Assembly: GCA_024693365.1 (NCBI GenBank)
Contig: JAILLF010000043.1
Span: 1 to 64,000, forward strand
Length of the DNA: 64,000 bases
Direction: 5' to 3'
DNA from: Acetatifactor sp.
Lineage (GTDB): Bacteria; Bacillota; Clostridia; Lachnospirales; Lachnospiraceae
Part shown: positions 34,846 through 44,142 of the stretch, piece after piece
How positions within the stretch are numbered: position 1 is the first letter of the stretch
How the letters are laid out: each line of letters opens with the position of its first letter
Notes under the pieces: generated by a model
Told to the model about the DNA's origin: nothing
The model's database searches: none
What the model saw: only the letters and a program-made list of their open reading frames with translations
Program-made: the position numbers and the translations under genes

Positions 34846-35763
34846 TTATTCATTGTAAAGCAGTTTTAACAGTGCCTCGGGCGTCATGGACTGAATCTGC
34901 GCCGCATCCGGGAAGGTTTCCTCGCTCCATCGGAATTGCGCGCTTTTTTTCAGGTAAGACTTGGGGGATTCGCAGTCGGGAAAACGGGAGTACCAGTCGG
35001 GATAATAGGTTCGCATGTAGTTTTCTGCCAGCTTAACGGCATCCTTGGCCTTAGCTGACTTGGCAATCCCGCAAAGCCGCACGCCGGGAGGACTGGAATG
35101 CACGAGCAAGACGCTGCCGTCTTCGCAGGTGCCAAGGCTGATCCAGACGTGTCCGTTCATGCTGGCAACGTCGCCTGGTTTCCACTCAGCCACGGATTTT
35201 GCGGCCGTGAATTCTCCCAATCCCAAGGCGGCTAAGCTTTGAGCCACTTCGGTAGAAGTATAAACGTAGCCTTCTTTACCGTCTTCCGTTTCCAAAGTGT
35301 TATATACGACCCAGCCGACGAAGCCGGAGCAGTCTAACCCGTCGTGGATCTGATAGCGGGTCTTTTTGTAGTTATAGTTTGACGGAAGTTCTTTTGCGAA
35401 TTCCTTCCATCCGGGGCATAACCCAATGGTGCGGGTTTCCACGCCGGCTCCGGTGTCTTCTTCATTCCAGCCGCCTCCCCATATATAGGCGGTTTCTCCG
35501 ACGGGTAACAGGGCGGTTTTTAGAAAATATTCCAAACCGTGCATTTCCGGTTCCTCTTGGTCAACCTGCGCCCCGTCCGCAACGTCTGGTTCCGTTTGGA
35601 AGCTTGCGTCAAGAGAGACGACGACTCCCGAAGAAGGCGCGGCGGCTTCGATTGAGCTTTCCGCGATGGTGACCGACGCCATGCCGGCGGAACCGTCATC
35701 GCAGCCGGCAAGGAAAAGACAGACGAGGAGGGGCAAGGCCCATCCAAATCTTTTTCTCATCAT
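34846..35763 (-). CDS. NlpC/P60-like cysteine hydrolase lipoprotein
   Basis: A 305-residue exported lipoprotein (MMRKRFGWAL, hydrophobic core, LAGC). After a low-complexity Ser/Ala/Glu linker, the region from ~85 to ~230 fits the papain-like NlpC/P60 fold. DGLDCSGFVGWVVYN carries the catalytic Cys, KPGDVASMNGHVWISLG carries the His, and VLLVHSSPPGVRLCGI follows. Such enzymes cut cell-wall peptide links (D-gamma-Glu-diamino acid). AYIWGGGWNE upstream of the Cys is the usual substrate-side motif. Either of two ATG codons at 35763/35760 may be used. First gene of a two-gene - strand unit. Confidence 0.78.
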   Translation of the reverse strand: MMRKRFGWALPLLVCLFLAGCDDGSAGMASVTIAESSIEAAAPSSGVVVSLDASFQTEPDVADGAQVDQEEPEMHGLEYFLKTALLPVGETAYIWGGGWNEEDTGAGVETRTIGLCPGWKEFAKELPSNYNYKKTRYQIHDGLDCSGFVGWVVYNTLETEDGKEGYVYTSTEVAQSLAALGLGEFTAAKSVAEWKPGDVASMNGHVWISLGTCEDGSVLLVHSSPPGVRLCGIAKSAKAKDAVKLAENYMRTYYPDWYSRFPDCESPKSYLKKSAQFRWSEETFPDAAQIQSMTPEALLKLLYNE

Positions 35764-35853
35764 TTATATTCTCCGTGCGTGAAATCTATTCTGATAACAT
35801 TCTTATTGTATACCCAAAATGCGGGGAACTGCAAGGGAATACGTAAGTTTTTA

Positions 35854-35882
35854 TTGATTTAAGGGCTCTTTTGTTATATACT
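35854..35882 (+). promoter_or_regulatory. promoter of the SEC-C protein gene
   Basis: TTGATT (35854-35859), 17-base spacer, TATACT (35877-35882), 64 bases before the ATG. Confidence 0.65.
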
Positions 35883-35946
35883 AGTATAAGTTATAAGGAA
35901 AATGGCAGGCATAAGGCCTGTAAATAAGTAAGGATGGTATAAAATT

Positions 35947-36450
35947 ATGGCACTTTTAGAGAAATGGCGCAGCGTAGCATACAATGAGAGATTGGGCAAG
36001 GACGAGCTTCAGAGACTTTGGGGCGTATATTTTAAGAGAGAGCAGGACATCTATGCGGAACTCTTAAAGAATCCTGATGAAGTCGTGAAGGGTACCGTTA
36101 AGGAACTTGCCGAGCGCTATAACGTTGACGTAATGACGATGACGGGATTCCTTGATGGCATCAATGACAGCCTGATCGAGAAGAACCCCATCGAGGAGAT
36201 GGAAGAGGACACCGAGGTGAACCTTGGATTTGACAAGGCACTCCTTTACAAGAACATGGTGGCTGCAGATGCGGAATGGCTTTACAAGCTGGATGCATGG
36301 AATGACATCTTTGACGACGAGACCAGAAAGCGTCTTTATAAGGAGCAGAAATCCTCTACGACCGTGATCAAGGGGGACAAGATTTATCCCAACGATCCCT
36401 GCCCCTGCGGATCCGGAAAGAAATACAAGAAATGTTGCGGTAAGAAATAA
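35947..36450 (+). CDS. SEC-C zinc-binding motif protein
   Basis: A 167-residue soluble protein. The last ~20 residues, [20 protein letters not shown], are a SEC-C zinc motif like the one at the C-terminus of SecA, where it binds zinc and SecB or ribosomes. The first ~140 residues are helical and acidic ([40 protein letters not shown]) and match proteins of unknown function found beside apt/relA in Clostridia, as far as I recall. It may act in protein targeting or as a metal-dependent adaptor. Own promoter, followed by a weak hairpin and then apt. Confidence 0.75.
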   Translation: MALLEKWRSVAYNERLGKDELQRLWGVYFKREQDIYAELLKNPDEVVKGTVKELAERYNVDVMTMTGFLDGINDSLIEKNPIEEMEEDTEVNLGFDKALLYKNMVAADAEWLYKLDAWNDIFDDETRKRLYKEQKSSTTVIKGDKIYPNDPCPCGSGKKYKKCCGKK

Positions 36451-36451
36451 G

Positions 36452-36498
36452 GAACGATGGAATGGAGCTTTTCCCTTAGGGGGGAGGCTCGTTCTTGT
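36452..36498 (+). terminator. weak hairpin between the SEC-C gene and apt
   Basis: GAACGA (36452-36457) pairs with TCGTTC (36489-36494), with a partly paired CCC/GGG interior and a short TTGTT tail. At best a partial terminator, so apt may be read through from the SEC-C promoter. Confidence 0.35.
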
Positions 36499-36531
36499 TA
36501 AAAGTCAAAAGCTAAAAAGGGGAGAGAGAAC

Positions 36532-37056
36532 ATGAAAAAACTGGAAGAATACGTAAGGTCAATACCTGATTTTCCCGAGAAGGGGATTATCTTTCGCGAC
36601 GTAACCAGCGTGCTGCAGGATGCGGAGGGACTTCATTTGGCCATCAGTACCATGCAGGATCTGGTGAAGGATTTGGAATTCGACGTGGTCGTGGGACCGG
36701 AATCCAGAGGTTTTATTTTTGGCACCCCCATTGCATATAATCTTCACAAGCCCTTTGTTTTGATCAGAAAGAAAGGCAAGCTTCCCTGTGAGACGGTGAG
36801 CATTGACTATGACTTGGAATATGGCAAGGCTACCATTGAAATGCACAAGGACAGCATCAAGCCCGGTCAGAAGGTTCTGATCGTGGATGACCTGATTGCA
36901 ACCGGCGGTACGACGGAAGCCATGATCAAGCTGATCGAAAGCCTTGGCGGCGAAGTGGTTGGCGTCGTGGTACTCATGGAATTGGCAGGATTAAAGGGAC
37001 GCGAGAGGATTGCAGGTTACCGTTTGGATTCCGCGATCGTTTATCCCGGGAAATAA
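36532..37056 (+). CDS. apt: adenine phosphoribosyltransferase
   Basis: Salvages adenine to AMP with PRPP. The 174-residue protein starts MKKLEEYVRSIPDFPEKGI and has FRDVTSVL, GPESRGFIFGTPIAY, the RKKGKLPCETVSIDYDLEYG loop and the PRPP motif VLIVDDLIATGGTTEA. Full length. GGGAGAGA precedes the ATG. It is followed 32 bases later by relA, a conserved neighbour order in Firmicutes that joins purine salvage to alarmone metabolism. Confidence 0.96.
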   Translation: MKKLEEYVRSIPDFPEKGIIFRDVTSVLQDAEGLHLAISTMQDLVKDLEFDVVVGPESRGFIFGTPIAYNLHKPFVLIRKKGKLPCETVSIDYDLEYGKATIEMHKDSIKPGQKVLIVDDLIATGGTTEAMIKLIESLGGEVVGVVVLMELAGLKGRERIAGYRLDSAIVYPGK

Positions 37057-37088
37057 AAAGAATTTTGATGACGTAGGAGTGGTTACGG

Positions 37089-39392
37089 ATGACGGAAGAG
37101 ATGAATGACGTCAAATATAGCGATGGTCCGTTGGCAAAGCCGCAGGAATTTGAGACTCCCGAGCAGTTGTATCAGGAGCTTATTTCGTGTGTCAAAACCT
37201 ACCATCCCAGTGACGACATTACCGCCATCGCAAAAGCCTACGAAACTGCCGGCAAGGCGCATGAAGGCCAGACCAGAAAATCCGGAGAACCATATATTAT
37301 CCATCCGTTGAACGTCGCCATTATTCTGGCAGAATTGGAAATGGATAAGGAAACCATCATCGCAGGCATTTTACATGACGTGGTGGAAGATACGGCGATG
37401 ACGCAGGAGGATTTGGAACGGGAATTTGGAGAGGACGTTGCGCTCTTAGTGGACGGCGTTACCAAGTTGGAAAAAATTCCTCTTAGTTCCGACGTGGATC
37501 AGTCGGAAGCAAAACTGGAGATGCAGGCGGAGAACCTCCGGAAAATGTTCCTTGCCATGGCGAAGGACATTAGAGTCATTTTGATTAAGCTTGCGGACAG
37601 ACTCCACAACATGCGCACTCTTCAGCACCAAAAGCCTGAAAGTCAACAGCGCATTGCGAGAGAAACACTGGAGATTTACAGCCCCATTGCCCAGAGACTG
37701 GGCATCAGCAAAATTAAGATCGAATTGGACGACCTGTCCTTAAAATATTTGGAGCCGGAAGCTTACCGGGATTTGGTAAACCAGATCGCCATGAAGAGAA
37801 GCGCCCGTGAACAATACATCCAAGGCATAGTGAATGAAGTACGTAACATCATAGACGCGGCGGGCATCAAGGCTAAGGTTGAAGGACGCGTGAAGCACTT
37901 CTTCAGCATTTACAAGAAAATGAAGAACCAGAATAAGACTCTGGATCAGATCTATGACTTGTTTGCCGTCAGGATTATTGTGGATTCCGTCAAGGACTGT
38001 TATGCGGCGCTGGGAGAGATCCATGCGCACTACAAACCCGTTCCCGGACGATTTAAGGATTACATTGCGATCCCGAAGGCCAACATGTATCAGTCTCTCC
38101 ACACAACGCTGATCGGGACCAGCGGCCAGCCCTTCGAAATCCAGATCCGTACCTTTGAAATGCATAAGGCTGCGGAATATGGTATTGCGGCACACTGGAA
38201 ATACAAGGAAGCCTCTGACGGCAAGAAGGTGGAGACGCAGGAAGAGGAGAAGCTGGTTTGGCTGCGACAGATCCTTGAATGGCAGCAGGACATGTCAGAC
38301 AATCGTGAATTCATGAACCTGCTGAAGAATGACCTGGATCTGTTCTCTGATCAGGTATATTGCTTTACGCCGACCGGTGAGGTCAAAAATCTTCCCGCAG
38401 GCTCCACGCCCATTGATTTTGCGTACAGCATCCATTCAGCCGTGGGCAATAAGATGGTGGGCGCCCGGGTCAACGGCAAGCTGGTAACCATTGATTACCA
38501 GATCAAGAACGGCGACCGCATTGAGATCATCACTTCCGGAAACTCGAAGGGACCTAGCCGCGACTGGCTGAGCGTCGTAAAGAGTACCCAGGCGAAGAAT
38601 AAGATCAATCAGTGGTTTAAGAGCCAGGGAAAAGAAGAGAACGTTTCCAGGGGAAAGGATCTCTTAAACACGTATTGCAAAACAAAAGGCATTAACATGG
38701 CGAGCCTTCTTTCCACGGAATACATGGACGCCATCATGCATAAATATGGTTTCCGCGATTGGGACAGCGTGCTTGCGGCCATTGGTCACGGAGCGCTCAA
38801 GGAAGGCCAGATCATTGGACGCCTTCAGGAGTATTACGACAGAGACCATAAGAAAGAACTGACCAACGAGGAAGTGTTGGCGACCATAGCGGAAAATGGT
38901 CAGGCAGCGGGGCATCCCGTTCGCATGCGTTCAAAGGGCGGCATCCTTGTCAAGGGAATCGCGGATCTTTCCGTAAGGTTTTCAAAATGCTGTTCTCCGG
39001 TGCCCGGAGATGAAATCGTAGGCTTTGTCACGAGGGGCAGGGGCATTAGCATTCACCGCACGGACTGCGTCAATATCCTGAACCTGCCGGAGGATGAACG
39101 GATTCGGATCATGGAGGCAGACTGGGAATCCACTGATGATCAGCCCACAGGCTCCTACGTGTGCGAAATCAATTTGTTTGCGCGTGACAGAAACGGCCTC
39201 CTGGCGGATATTTCTAAGGTATTTACCGAAAAGAACATCAGCATCATGTCCTTAAACACCAGAACGAACAAGCAGGGCATGGTCACCATGCAGCTTGGTT
39301 TTGAAGTGAGCGGCAGGGATGCGCTGAACAACATCATGGAAAGACTGCACGGAATCGAGAGCGTGATTGACATCGAGAGAAGCATTGGATAA
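37089..39392 (+). CDS. relA: bifunctional (p)ppGpp synthetase/hydrolase (Rel)
   Basis: A 767-residue alarmone enzyme. It has an N-terminal HD hydrolase domain (HDVVEDT with His96-Asp97, DRLHNMRT) and a synthetase domain (RVKHFFSIYKKM, FAVRIIVDSVKDCYAALG, IAIPKANMYQSLHT). TGS (VYCFTPTGEVKNLPAGSTPIDFAY), a zinc-finger-like segment (VRFSKCCSPVPGDEIVGFVT) and an ACT domain at the C-terminus follow. Both catalytic halves look intact, so it can make and degrade (p)ppGpp. Starts after AGGAG. Followed closely by the metallo-hydrolase and hemZ, a gene order seen in other Clostridia. Confidence 0.96.
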   Translation: MTEEMNDVKYSDGPLAKPQEFETPEQLYQELISCVKTYHPSDDITAIAKAYETAGKAHEGQTRKSGEPYIIHPLNVAIILAELEMDKETIIAGILHDVVEDTAMTQEDLEREFGEDVALLVDGVTKLEKIPLSSDVDQSEAKLEMQAENLRKMFLAMAKDIRVILIKLADRLHNMRTLQHQKPESQQRIARETLEIYSPIAQRLGISKIKIELDDLSLKYLEPEAYRDLVNQIAMKRSAREQYIQGIVNEVRNIIDAAGIKAKVEGRVKHFFSIYKKMKNQNKTLDQIYDLFAVRIIVDSVKDCYAALGEIHAHYKPVPGRFKDYIAIPKANMYQSLHTTLIGTSGQPFEIQIRTFEMHKAAEYGIAAHWKYKEASDGKKVETQEEEKLVWLRQILEWQQDMSDNREFMNLLKNDLDLFSDQVYCFTPTGEVKNLPAGSTPIDFAYSIHSAVGNKMVGARVNGKLVTIDYQIKNGDRIEIITSGNSKGPSRDWLSVVKSTQAKNKINQWFKSQGKEENVSRGKDLLNTYCKTKGINMASLLSTEYMDAIMHKYGFRDWDSVLAAIGHGALKEGQIIGRLQEYYDRDHKKELTNEEVLATIAENGQAAGHPVRMRSKGGILVKGIADLSVRFSKCCSPVPGDEIVGFVTRGRGISIHRTDCVNILNLPEDERIRIMEADWESTDDQPTGSYVCEINLFARDRNGLLADISKVFTEKNISIMSLNTRTNKQGMVTMQLGFEVSGRDALNNIMERLHGIESVIDIERSIG

Positions 39393-39405
39393 AGGGAATA
39401 ATGAC

Positions 39406-40068
39406 ATGGGTGAAATCAAGATTGGCAAGATGGTGCTGGGAAGTTGCGCCACCAATACCTATTTTATTTATCGGGAAGGCGAGAATAAGGCTATCGCAGT
39501 GGACCCTGCAGATCAGGGAACTTCCATTTACGCCAGCCTGTTCAAGAATGATCTGAAGGTCGAAGGGATTTTGTTGACACACGGTCATTTTGATCATATT
39601 TGGGGACTCGCGGCGCTCAAGGGTGCCGTAAACCGCGAGCGGACGGAGAAGGGGCTTGATCCCATACGGGTCTACGCGCTTAACGAGGAAAAAGAGCTCC
39701 TTGGGGACGCAAATTTGAACGTGTCGGAAATGGCAGGAAGGGCCTGCGTCGTGAATGCGGATAGGTACGTAAGGGATGGCGAGGAGATCACCATTGCCGG
39801 GATTACGTTCCAAGTGATTGCAACGCCGGGGCACACCGCAGGGAGTTGCTGTTATTACGTTCCGGAGGCAGGTTTCCTGATCAGCGGGGACACGCTGTTC
39901 CAAGAGAGCGTGGGAAGAACGGATTTCCCGACGGGAAGCATGAGCAGTTTGGTGCGTTCCATCAAGGACAAGTTGTTTTGTCTGCCGGAAGAAACCAAGG
40001 TTTATCCGGGACACGGCGGTGCCACTACCATCGGCTACGAAAAGGAGAACAATCCATTCTGTGTATAA
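39406..40068 (+). CDS. metallo-beta-lactamase-fold hydrolase, glyoxalase II-like
   Basis: A 220-residue cytosolic hydrolase starting at 39406, 13 bases after relA. The metal site is THGHFDHIWG, with later ligands in TPGHTAGSCCYYV, ISGDTLFQESVGRTDFPTG and VYPGHGG. This is the YcbL/GloB-like single-domain class. The substrate is probably a thioester or similar small molecule but is unproven. hemZ begins inside its last codons. Confidence 0.88.
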   Translation: MGEIKIGKMVLGSCATNTYFIYREGENKAIAVDPADQGTSIYASLFKNDLKVEGILLTHGHFDHIWGLAALKGAVNRERTEKGLDPIRVYALNEEKELLGDANLNVSEMAGRACVVNADRYVRDGEEITIAGITFQVIATPGHTAGSCCYYVPEAGFLISGDTLFQESVGRTDFPTGSMSSLVRSIKDKLFCLPEETKVYPGHGGATTIGYEKENNPFCV

Positions 40069-41602
40069 GAAATATTTGTTTGTTAACGTAAATCATCCAA
40101 GCTTTGAATATGACATAAATTCGATTGCAAAAGCATTTTATCCGGACAGGCAGGTCAAGGTGATCACGCCGGAGAGCACAAGCCTAATGCAGGAATGGCA
40201 GGAAGTGAAGGCAGACGGGGAGGCTTCCGTCGAAGAGATCCTGATCGACCTGCGGGAAACCGGTGCGGTCATGACCGTGAAGGCGGAGGGAAAGGCAGCA
40301 AACAAAAATTCTTCATCGGAACCTGAAGAGGTGACGTACGAGTGGCATAGCGCTGACGGAACCCTTTCGGAAGGTTATGAGGGTTATAAGACGGGATTTA
40401 AGGCGTTTTTTTACCAGACGCTGGAACGGCATGCGGGAAGAAGCCTTCCCTGGGGAAGTCTTACGGGCATTCGCCCAACCAAGATCGCCTATGGCCTTTT
40501 TGAAGAAGGAAAAACGAGAGAGGAGATCCTGGCCCATCTGAAGCAAAAGTATTTCGTCAGTGATGAGAAAGCGCTCCTTAGCATGGACGTAGCGCAGAGG
40601 GAGCGGGAGATTCTTTCCAAGATCCATTATCAAGGCGGTTACAGCCTGTACGTGGGAATTCCTTTTTGTCCCACCACTTGTCTCTATTGTTCCTTTACGT
40701 CATTTCCCATTGCGGCATACCGCAAAAAGGTGGATGCCTATCTGGACTGCCTTGTCCGGGAGATGCAGTTTGTCTCTGAAAAATATCGGGACAAGATTCT
40801 TGACACGGTTTACGTGGGAGGCGGAACGCCTACGACGCTGGAACCAGAGCAACTCGAAAAGCTTTTGTCCAACCTGAAAAAGTATTTTGATTTTTCGCAG
40901 GTAAAGGAATTTACCGTGGAGGCAGGACGCGCGGACAGCATTACGCGGGAAAAACTTAAGGTGCTTAAGAGACATGGCGTGAGCCGCATTTCCGTAAATC
41001 CCCAGACCATGAAGCAGGAGACGCTGGACGTCATCGGAAGAAAGGCTTCCGTTGCACAGGTTTTGGAAGCGTATCATTTGGCTCGCGAGGAGGGCTTTGA
41101 CAATATAAACATGGATCTGATCCTGGGACTTCCGGGGGAGACGGCAAGTGACGTACAAAACACCATTGACGAAGTGGTGAGGCTTGCGCCTGACAGCCTG
41201 ACGGTGCATTCCCTGGCGATCAAACGAGCGTCCAAGTTGAGCGACTGGATTTTGGAACATGGGATACAGACGCTCAGTAACACGGACGAGACGATGAAGA
41301 TCGCAGCTGAAGGCGCCAAGCGTTTGGGGATGAATCCTTATTATTTATATCGTCAAAAAAACATGTCCGGGAATTTTGAGAACGTGGGCTATGCCCTTCC
41401 CGGAAAGTATGGAATTTATAACATTCTGATCATGGAGGAGGTTCAGACCATCATCGCCTTGGGCGCGGGATGCATCAGCAAGAGAGTGTATCCGGACGGG
41501 AGGATCGAACGGAGCGACAGCGTTAAGGACGTATCCCTGTATCTTGAGAAGATCGATGAGATGATAGAACGGAAAGAGAAACTGATGAGTGAGGAAGCAT
41601 GA
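40061..41602 (+). CDS. hemZ: radical SAM coproporphyrinogen III dehydrogenase-like protein HemZ
   Basis: A 513-residue protein with a GTG start at 40061 that overlaps the end of the preceding gene; AAGGAG lies 13 bases upstream. The first ~170 residues form a HemZ-specific N-terminal domain (VYKKYLFVNVNHPSFEYDIN; PWGSLTGIRPTKIAYGLFEE). The radical SAM core follows with Cys203, Cys207 and Cys210 in GIPFCPTTCLYCSF, then YVGGGTPTTLEP and VEAGRADSITREKL. HemN/HemZ-like proteins oxidise coproporphyrinogen without oxygen, but many HemZ proteins sit in genomes with no heme pathway, so the true substrate is open. Confidence 0.88.
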   Translation: MYKKYLFVNVNHPSFEYDINSIAKAFYPDRQVKVITPESTSLMQEWQEVKADGEASVEEILIDLRETGAVMTVKAEGKAANKNSSSEPEEVTYEWHSADGTLSEGYEGYKTGFKAFFYQTLERHAGRSLPWGSLTGIRPTKIAYGLFEEGKTREEILAHLKQKYFVSDEKALLSMDVAQREREILSKIHYQGGYSLYVGIPFCPTTCLYCSFTSFPIAAYRKKVDAYLDCLVREMQFVSEKYRDKILDTVYVGGGTPTTLEPEQLEKLLSNLKKYFDFSQVKEFTVEAGRADSITREKLKVLKRHGVSRISVNPQTMKQETLDVIGRKASVAQVLEAYHLAREEGFDNINMDLILGLPGETASDVQNTIDEVVRLAPDSLTVHSLAIKRASKLSDWILEHGIQTLSNTDETMKIAAEGAKRLGMNPYYLYRQKNMSGNFENVGYALPGKYGIYNILIMEEVQTIIALGAGCISKRVYPDGRIERSDSVKDVSLYLEKIDEMIERKEKLMSEEA

Positions 41603-41635
41603 ATTTCATGCTGAAATGACGGGAGGGTTATCGAC

Positions 41636-42613
41636 GTGAAAAAAGGAGTTATCACTGATTACAGTTGGAGAAAAAAGAGAATCATTTTATGGATTTTGAT
41701 CCTTGTTTTTATTCTTATGATTCCGATGATCGTAACCATGTTCTACGTATTCCGCCACGTGAAGTATTTGAACGTGGAGGATGACCTGCATCCCCTTCAG
41801 GCGGTATATAAATCCTCCAGGATGAACATAGACAGCATTACGCACACGTTAAAGACTTCTGACGGCGAAGTGCTTTGGTGTTCGGAAGTTGAGGCGGAAA
41901 AGCCGCAGTGCGTGATCATTTACCTTGGGGCCCAGAAAGAGCCTTCCGTTACGTATTTTTACGCGCATGCCGCGTGGATGCAAAAGATTGGATATGCATC
42001 CTTCCTTTTGGAAGTCCGGGCGCACGGCGAAAGCTCCGGAAAGAAGCTTGGTCTTGGATTTACGGAGGTTGAAGACGTTAGGGCAGTTGTTGATTATATA
42101 AAGAGCGTAGACAAATATAAGGACCTTCCCATTGTTGTTCAAGGCGTTTCCTTGGGTGGTTCCATTGCCATTAATGCCACGGCAGAGATTCCTGAGATCA
42201 GCGGATGTATTGCAATGTCTCCGTTCGCCTCTCCGGATGACCAATGGGATTTTTACTTAAAGGAGCATGGCATTCCAGGATTCCTTCGAAATGCTCAGCG
42301 TCCGTTTACGCATCAGGCGTTTCGATGGATTTACGGCAAGGACGTAGCTGACAACGTGGTTCCGAAGGAAACCATCAAAAAGACGGGGAACAAGCCCGTG
42401 CTTGTGATTTCTGCTTTGCATGATCCCGTCATCTCCATTGAAAATACTTTTATGCTGGAGAATACGTCGAGTAATGCGGAGTTTTGGAAAAGAGACTCGG
42501 CTGATCATTACGTCATCAAGGGTAATGATTTGATGAACGTTTCGAATGACAAGGAGTACTGCACTTACGTGGAAGGGTTCCTTAAGAAGATTGTTTTGGA
42601 AACTCAAAAGTAA
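41636..42613 (+). CDS. membrane-anchored alpha/beta hydrolase
   Basis: A 325-residue protein with a GTG start after GGGAGGG. One N-terminal membrane segment (residues ~13-38) anchors an outward-facing hydrolase domain. The nucleophile elbow is QGVSLGGS with Ser172, the acid is probably in SALHDPVIS and the His in DSADHYVI. The group resembles BAAT/YqkD-like serine hydrolases often annotated as alpha/beta hydrolase. Last gene of the relA unit, 33 bases after hemZ, ending at a clear terminator. In many relatives hisS follows hemZ; here it does not. Confidence 0.83.
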   Translation: MKKGVITDYSWRKKRIILWILILVFILMIPMIVTMFYVFRHVKYLNVEDDLHPLQAVYKSSRMNIDSITHTLKTSDGEVLWCSEVEAEKPQCVIIYLGAQKEPSVTYFYAHAAWMQKIGYASFLLEVRAHGESSGKKLGLGFTEVEDVRAVVDYIKSVDKYKDLPIVVQGVSLGGSIAINATAEIPEISGCIAMSPFASPDDQWDFYLKEHGIPGFLRNAQRPFTHQAFRWIYGKDVADNVVPKETIKKTGNKPVLVISALHDPVISIENTFMLENTSSNAEFWKRDSADHYVIKGNDLMNVSNDKEYCTYVEGFLKKIVLETQK

Positions 42614-42621
42614 TTAACTTA

Positions 42622-42653
42622 GAGTGGGCCGCTAGGACGCGGCCTACTTTTTT
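42622..42653 (+). terminator. intrinsic terminator of the relA-hemZ unit
   Basis: GTGGGCCGC (42624-42632) pairs with GCGGCCTAC (42639-42647) with one G-T, followed by six T residues. Confidence 0.9.
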
Positions 42654-42678
42654 GTAAAAAAATTTAATAGAAAATTCA

Positions 42679-42708
42679 TTGACGTAAAGGCGGCAGACAA
42701 GGTACTCT
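42679..42708 (+). promoter_or_regulatory. promoter of the citrate synthase operon
   Basis: TTGACG (42679-42684), 18-base spacer, TACTCT (42703-42708). The -10 is imperfect. Confidence 0.45.
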
Positions 42709-42750
42709 AAAAAGGTAGGGTTAAAGAAGGCATAATAAGTAAAGGGGGAA

Positions 42751-44139
42751 ATGCCCATGATGAAGAAAAATGATGAATACTTATCGGAGTATTCGAAGAT
42801 CTGCTACCAGGAGGACGACATCGACGTTGCACTTTTTGATGAGTATGGCGTGAAGCGTGGCCTCAGGGATAAAAATGGAAACGGCGTCCTTTCCGGACTG
42901 ACGAATATTTCCAGGATTGAGGCATTCCAGATCGTGAACGGAGTGAAGACACCCTGTGACGGAAAGCTTTGGTATCGCGGTTATGATTGTATTGAATTGG
43001 TCAATGGATTTAAGGGGAAACGATACGGCTTTGAAGAGATTGCGTATCTGCTCCTTTTGGGTAGGCTGCCGAATGAGACTGAGCTTGCTGAGTTTTGTGA
43101 CATACTGGCTTCCGGGCGAACCCTGCCCAGAAACTTTACCAGGGACGTCATCATGAAGGCACCGTCCGGAGACATAATGAATTCCCTGACCAGGAGCGTA
43201 CTTACCCTGGCCTCTTATGATAAAAACTGCATAGACAACAGCGTGGAGAACGTGCTTCGGCAAAGCCTTCAGCTGATCAGTATTTTTCCCATGCTGGCAG
43301 TATACGGTTATCATGCCTATAATCATTATTCCAATGATGACAGCATGTACATTCACAGACCACAGAAGAAGCTTTCCACGGCGGAGAACCTTCTGATGAT
43401 GCTTCGACCCGATAAGAAATACACAAAGCTGGAAGCGACCGTGCTGGACATTGCGTTGGTTCTCCACATGGAGCACGGCGGCGGTAATAATTCCACGTTT
43501 ACGACCCGCGTTGTCACTTCCTCCGGATCGGATACCTATTCCGTGGTGGCAGCAGCTCTGTCTTCCTTAAAGGGGCCTAAGCACGGCGGCGCCAACATTA
43601 AGGTCGTGGAGATGATGCGCGACATTGAAAAGCACGTATCCGACTGGACGAATGAGGACGAGGTGCGGGATTATCTTCGCAAGATCCTGAACAAGGAAGC
43701 CTTCGACAAGAAAGGGCTGATTTACGGCATGGGACATGCAGTATATTCTCTTTCCGATCCGAGAGCCAAAGTGTTTAAGGCATTTGTGGAACAACTCGCG
43801 GAGGAGAAGGGCAGGGAAAAGGATTTTGCCCTGTATTCCATGATCGAGAGACTGGCACCTGAGGTGATCAGTCAGAAAGCCAGGATTTATAAGGGCGTTA
43901 GCGCTAACGTTGACTTTTACAGCGGATTTGTTTACAGTATGTTAGAGATCCCTCTGGAGATGTATACGCCGATCTTTGCGATTGCCAGGATCGTAGGCTG
44001 GAGCGCACACAGGATTGAGGAATTGATCAACATGGACAAGATCATCCGCCCTGCATATTTAAGTGTAATGAAAGAGCGGGATTACGTTCCCATGGAAGAG
44101 CGCGCGGGAGCGGAGACCAAAGCGCGGGAAGAGGCATAA
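42751..44139 (+). CDS. gltA: citrate synthase
   Basis: Condenses acetyl-CoA and oxaloacetate. The 462-residue protein contains RGYDCIELV, LHMEHGGGNNSTFTTRVVTS with the first active-site His, LKGPKHGGANIKV with the second, and YGMGHAVYSLSDPRA followed by VDFYSGFVY. It belongs to the long Clostridia-type citrate synthases. ATG codons at 42751, 42757 and 42760 follow the same AAGGGGG, and spacing favours the later two. No other TCA gene is near, so it probably serves glutamate synthesis. The next gene begins 3 bases after its stop. Confidence 0.93.
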   Translation: MPMMKKNDEYLSEYSKICYQEDDIDVALFDEYGVKRGLRDKNGNGVLSGLTNISRIEAFQIVNGVKTPCDGKLWYRGYDCIELVNGFKGKRYGFEEIAYLLLLGRLPNETELAEFCDILASGRTLPRNFTRDVIMKAPSGDIMNSLTRSVLTLASYDKNCIDNSVENVLRQSLQLISIFPMLAVYGYHAYNHYSNDDSMYIHRPQKKLSTAENLLMMLRPDKKYTKLEATVLDIALVLHMEHGGGNNSTFTTRVVTSSGSDTYSVVAAALSSLKGPKHGGANIKVVEMMRDIEKHVSDWTNEDEVRDYLRKILNKEAFDKKGLIYGMGHAVYSLSDPRAKVFKAFVEQLAEEKGREKDFALYSMIERLAPEVISQKARIYKGVSANVDFYSGFVYSMLEIPLEMYTPIFAIARIVGWSAHRIEELINMDKIIRPAYLSVMKERDYVPMEERAGAETKAREEA

Positions 44140-44142
44140 AAC

